Part shown: positions 31,899-33,670 of the stretch, piece by piece | Position numbering within the stretch: the stretch's first letter is position 1 | Layout: each line of letters starts with the position of its first letter | From: Deltaproteobacteria bacterium | GTDB lineage: Bacteria; Desulfobacterota; JACPFL01 | NCBI GenBank assembly: GCA_016183025.1 | Contig: JACPFL010000026.1 | Location: 14,859 to 48,528 of the forward strand | Reading direction: 5' to 3' | Length of the DNA: 33,670 nucleotides | The notes under the pieces: generated by a model | Told to the model about the DNA's origin: nothing | Seen by the model: only the letters and a program-made list of their open reading frames with translations | Databases searched by the model: none | Translations under genes and position numbers: made by a program

Positions 31899-32810
31899 AT
31901 GAATATCCTGGTGGCGGGCGGGACAGGGCTGATTGGCTCCCATGTGCTGCGGGAGCTCCTGGCCACGCGGCCCAGCGAGCGGCTCCACGTCCTGACCCGG
32001 GATCCCGGGCGGCCGCATCCCCTGTCCGCCCACGTCCGCAGGGTCCGGGGCGATGTCGGGGACCCGGCGTCGCTGGCGCAGGCGGTCCGGGGGATGGACG
32101 TGGTGATCCACGCGGTCCAGTTCCCCAATCATCCGGTGGAGAACCCGCGGAAGGGGTGGACCTACCTGGAGGTTGATGGCCGCGGCACGGTGAACATGGT
32201 AGCGGCGTGCCGGAAGGTCGGGGTGCAGCGTTTCATCTACCTGAGCGGGGCCGGCGTGCGCCCGGGCCGGACCGAGCCCTGGTTCCAGGCCAAGGCCATG
32301 GCCGAGGAGGCGATCCAGAGGAGCGGCCTGCCCTACGTCATCATCCGCCCCTCGTGGGTGTACGGCCCCGGTGACCGCAGCGTGAACAAGTTCGTGAAGA
32401 TGGCCCGGCTCCTCCCGTTCATGCCGGTCATCGGCGATGGCGAGGGGAAGGTGCAGCCGGTCTCGGTCCTCGACGTCGCCCGGGTCGTGACCCTGGCCGT
32501 GGACCTGCCGGAGGCGACGAACCGGATCTTCGAGGCGGGCGGCCCGGAGGCGCTCACGATGAACCAGATCCTGCAGACCGTGCTCCGGGTCCTGGGCAAG
32601 CGACGCCCCCTGGTCCACCACCCGGTCGGGTTCATGAAGGCGGTGGCCTCGATCCTGCAGTATCTCCCCAACCCCCCGCTCACGCCGGCAGCCATCGACT
32701 TCATCCTGATGGAGGAGCGGGTGGACCCGACCGAGACCGAGCGGGTCTTCGGGGTGAAGTTCGAGCGCTTCCAGGACGGTCTGCGCCGGTACCTGGGGCC
32801 GCGCCGCTGA
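31899..32810 (+). CDS. NAD(P)-binding epimerase/dehydratase-like protein (NDUFA9/atypical SDR type)
   Basis: A 303-residue atypical short-chain dehydrogenase. The N-terminal Rossmann motif is GGTGLIG (7-13), followed by GDV and the DVVIHAVQF strand, then FIYLSGAGV and a shortened active site with WFQAKAMAEEA in place of the usual Tyr-x-x-x-Lys. That pattern matches the NDUFA9-like and YwnB/NmrA-like groups, which often bind NAD(P) without classical dehydrogenase activity. RPSWVYGPGDR is conserved in the group. ATG 31899 has AGGAGG six bases upstream. Role unknown; quinone biosynthesis or complex I assembly are possible from related proteins. Confidence 0.88.
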   Translation: MNILVAGGTGLIGSHVLRELLATRPSERLHVLTRDPGRPHPLSAHVRRVRGDVGDPASLAQAVRGMDVVIHAVQFPNHPVENPRKGWTYLEVDGRGTVNMVAACRKVGVQRFIYLSGAGVRPGRTEPWFQAKAMAEEAIQRSGLPYVIIRPSWVYGPGDRSVNKFVKMARLLPFMPVIGDGEGKVQPVSVLDVARVVTLAVDLPEATNRIFEAGGPEALTMNQILQTVLRVLGKRRPLVHHPVGFMKAVASILQYLPNPPLTPAAIDFILMEERVDPTETERVFGVKFERFQDGLRRYLGPRR

Positions 32811-32871
32811 GAGAGCCGGATCGCGGCCCGGAGATGCGGGGAGCGGCGGCGTTCGTGTAGGATGGAGCTGG

Positions 32872-32945
32872 TCAGGGGTCGTCCAACGGCAGGACACCAG
32901 ACTTTGGATCTGGGAATGGAGGTTCAAATCCTCCCCCCTGAGCCA
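32872..32945 (+). tRNA. tRNA-Gln, anticodon UUG
   Basis: A complete cloverleaf of 74 nt including an encoded CCA. Acceptor TCAGGGG pairs with CCCCTGA, D stem GTCC/GGAC, anticodon stem CCAGA/TCTGG with loop CTTTGGA (anticodon TTG at 32904-32906), variable loop GAAT, and T stem GGAGG/CCTCC with loop TTCAAAT. The discriminator base is G. It decodes CAA and, by wobble, CAG. No strong promoter was recognised between the epimerase stop and the tRNA. Confidence 0.96.
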
Positions 32946-32979
32946 TCCGCCCCGGGATGGGGTTGAAGGAGGGTTTGCC

Positions 32980-33670
32980 ATGGCCCCGGAATACCGCATG
33001 CTGATCGGCGGCAAGTGGGTGGCGGGCAGGGCCACCCGTGAGGTGAAGAACAAGTACGACGGGAGCGTGCTCGGCACGATCCCGCTGGCGCAGCGGGCCG
33101 ATGTCGAGACGGCCATCTTCGAGGCCGAGAAGGCGTTCCCGGCCATGGCCGACATGCCGGCCCACCGGCGCGGCCAGATCCTGGAGAAGACCGCGGCCCT
33201 CCTCGAGGCACGCCGGGACGAGGTCGCCCGGGTCATCGCTGCCGAGGCGGGCAAGGCGATGAAGTTCGCCCGGATCGAGGTGGACCGGGGGATCCAGACC
33301 TTCAAGTTCGCCGGGGAGGAGGCCAAGCGGATCCACGGCGAGACGGTCCCCACGGACGCCAGCCCGGCCGGGACGACCCACGCCGGCTTCTATCTCCGCG
33401 TGCCGGTGGGCGTGGTCGTGGCCATCAGCCCGTTCAACTTCCCGCTGAATCTGGTCGCCCACAAGGTGGCCCCGGCCCTGGCCGCCGGCAACACCCTCGT
33501 GCTCAAGCCGGCCACGTGGACCCCGCTCACCGCGGTGAAGCTGGGCGAGATCCTCCTGGAGGCCGGCTGCCCGCCCGGGGCCTTCAACCTCATCTTCGGG
33601 GACGGCGGGACCGTGGGGGAGTGGCTGGTCACGGACCCACGGGTGGCGAAGATCACCTTCACCGGGAGCG
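32980..33670 (+). CDS. NAD(P)-dependent aldehyde dehydrogenase, 5' part
   Basis: The first 230 codons of an aldehyde dehydrogenase; the gene runs off the right edge before the catalytic glutamate and cysteine. The opening YRMLIGGKWVAG is typical, and SPFNFPLNLVAHKVAPALAAGN, LKPATWTPLTA (with the cofactor-binding lysine) and the beginning of KITFTGS are clear. The sequence resembles the lactaldehyde/succinate-semialdehyde group, but the substrate cannot be assigned. ATG 32980 has AAGGAGG seven bases upstream, 34 bases after the tRNA-Gln. Confidence 0.93.
   Translation, partial: MAPEYRMLIGGKWVAGRATREVKNKYDGSVLGTIPLAQRADVETAIFEAEKAFPAMADMPAHRRGQILEKTAALLEARRDEVARVIAAEAGKAMKFARIEVDRGIQTFKFAGEEAKRIHGETVPTDASPAGTTHAGFYLRVPVGVVVAISPFNFPLNLVAHKVAPALAAGNTLVLKPATWTPLTAVKLGEILLEAGCPPGAFNLIFGDGGTVGEWLVTDPRVAKITFTGS

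Noticed and set aside
1-33670. CRISPR arrays, insertion sequences, prophage or integration sites
   Set aside because: No regularly spaced repeats, transposase, integrase or flanking direct repeats were seen; the single tRNA gene is not followed by a tRNA-fragment repeat.

Overview
The window is a gene-dense, GC-rich stretch of bacterial chromosome. It looks like ordinary core genome: no insertion sequence, phage or CRISPR array is visible. LolA, MltG and an FtsK translocase suggest a didermous bacterium. The mix (a selenocysteine-containing SelD, an archaeal-type CTP-dependent riboflavin kinase, type 2 IPP isomerase, many leaderless-looking starts) would suit a deep lineage such as Methylomirabilota/Rokubacteria. 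That placement is inference; no rRNA gene is present to confirm it.

Layout. (1) 1-1003: the 5' part of selD on the minus strand, with an in-frame UGA followed by a perfect hairpin, so a predicted selenoprotein. (2) 1004-2112: a stand-alone cyclic-nucleotide-binding domain protein, then an AT-rich stretch with a good promoter, a 16-residue lysine-rich ORF and a 12-bp hairpin. (3) 2113-10526: one tightly packed plus-strand operon (FmdB-like zinc ribbon, type 2 IPP isomerase, CTP-dependent riboflavin kinase, HAD phosphatase, a 1603-residue PAS/7xGAF/GGDEF diguanylate cyclase, a SpoVG-like small protein, SAM hydrolase). (4) 10515-12984: a divergent pair, a CRP-type regulator and an orphan sigma-54 activator, with a perfect CRP-type palindrome between them. 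(5) 12989-17642: minus-strand operon ssb-moxR-DUF58-transglutaminase. (6) 17785-21989: plus-strand plsC-ftsK-lolA, then dksA. (7) 22002-24982: minus-strand speD-speE and ruvX-mltG. (8) 25173-28890: a PBS-lyase HEAT protein facing a two-gene minus-strand operon of a HEAT protein and an HD-GYP protein that share the same N-terminal domain. (9) 29106-33670: radA-serS, an NAD-binding epimerase, tRNA-Gln(UUG) and the 5' part of an aldehyde dehydrogenase gene.

How the genes fit together. The isomerase needs FMN, and the riboflavin kinase gene that overlaps it makes FMN. Signalling is a theme: a large diguanylate cyclase, an HD-GYP protein, two cNMP-domain proteins and a sigma-54 activator. The CRP-type regulator carries the same three DNA-contacting residues as E. 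coli CRP, and the TGTGA-N6-TCACA site lies upstream of its own promoter; a near copy lies between the HEAT/HD-GYP operon and radA. The rest is housekeeping: DNA repair and replication, envelope, polyamines and translation.

Most promoters listed are matches to -35/-10 boxes read by eye with 16-18 bp spacing; none has been tested.
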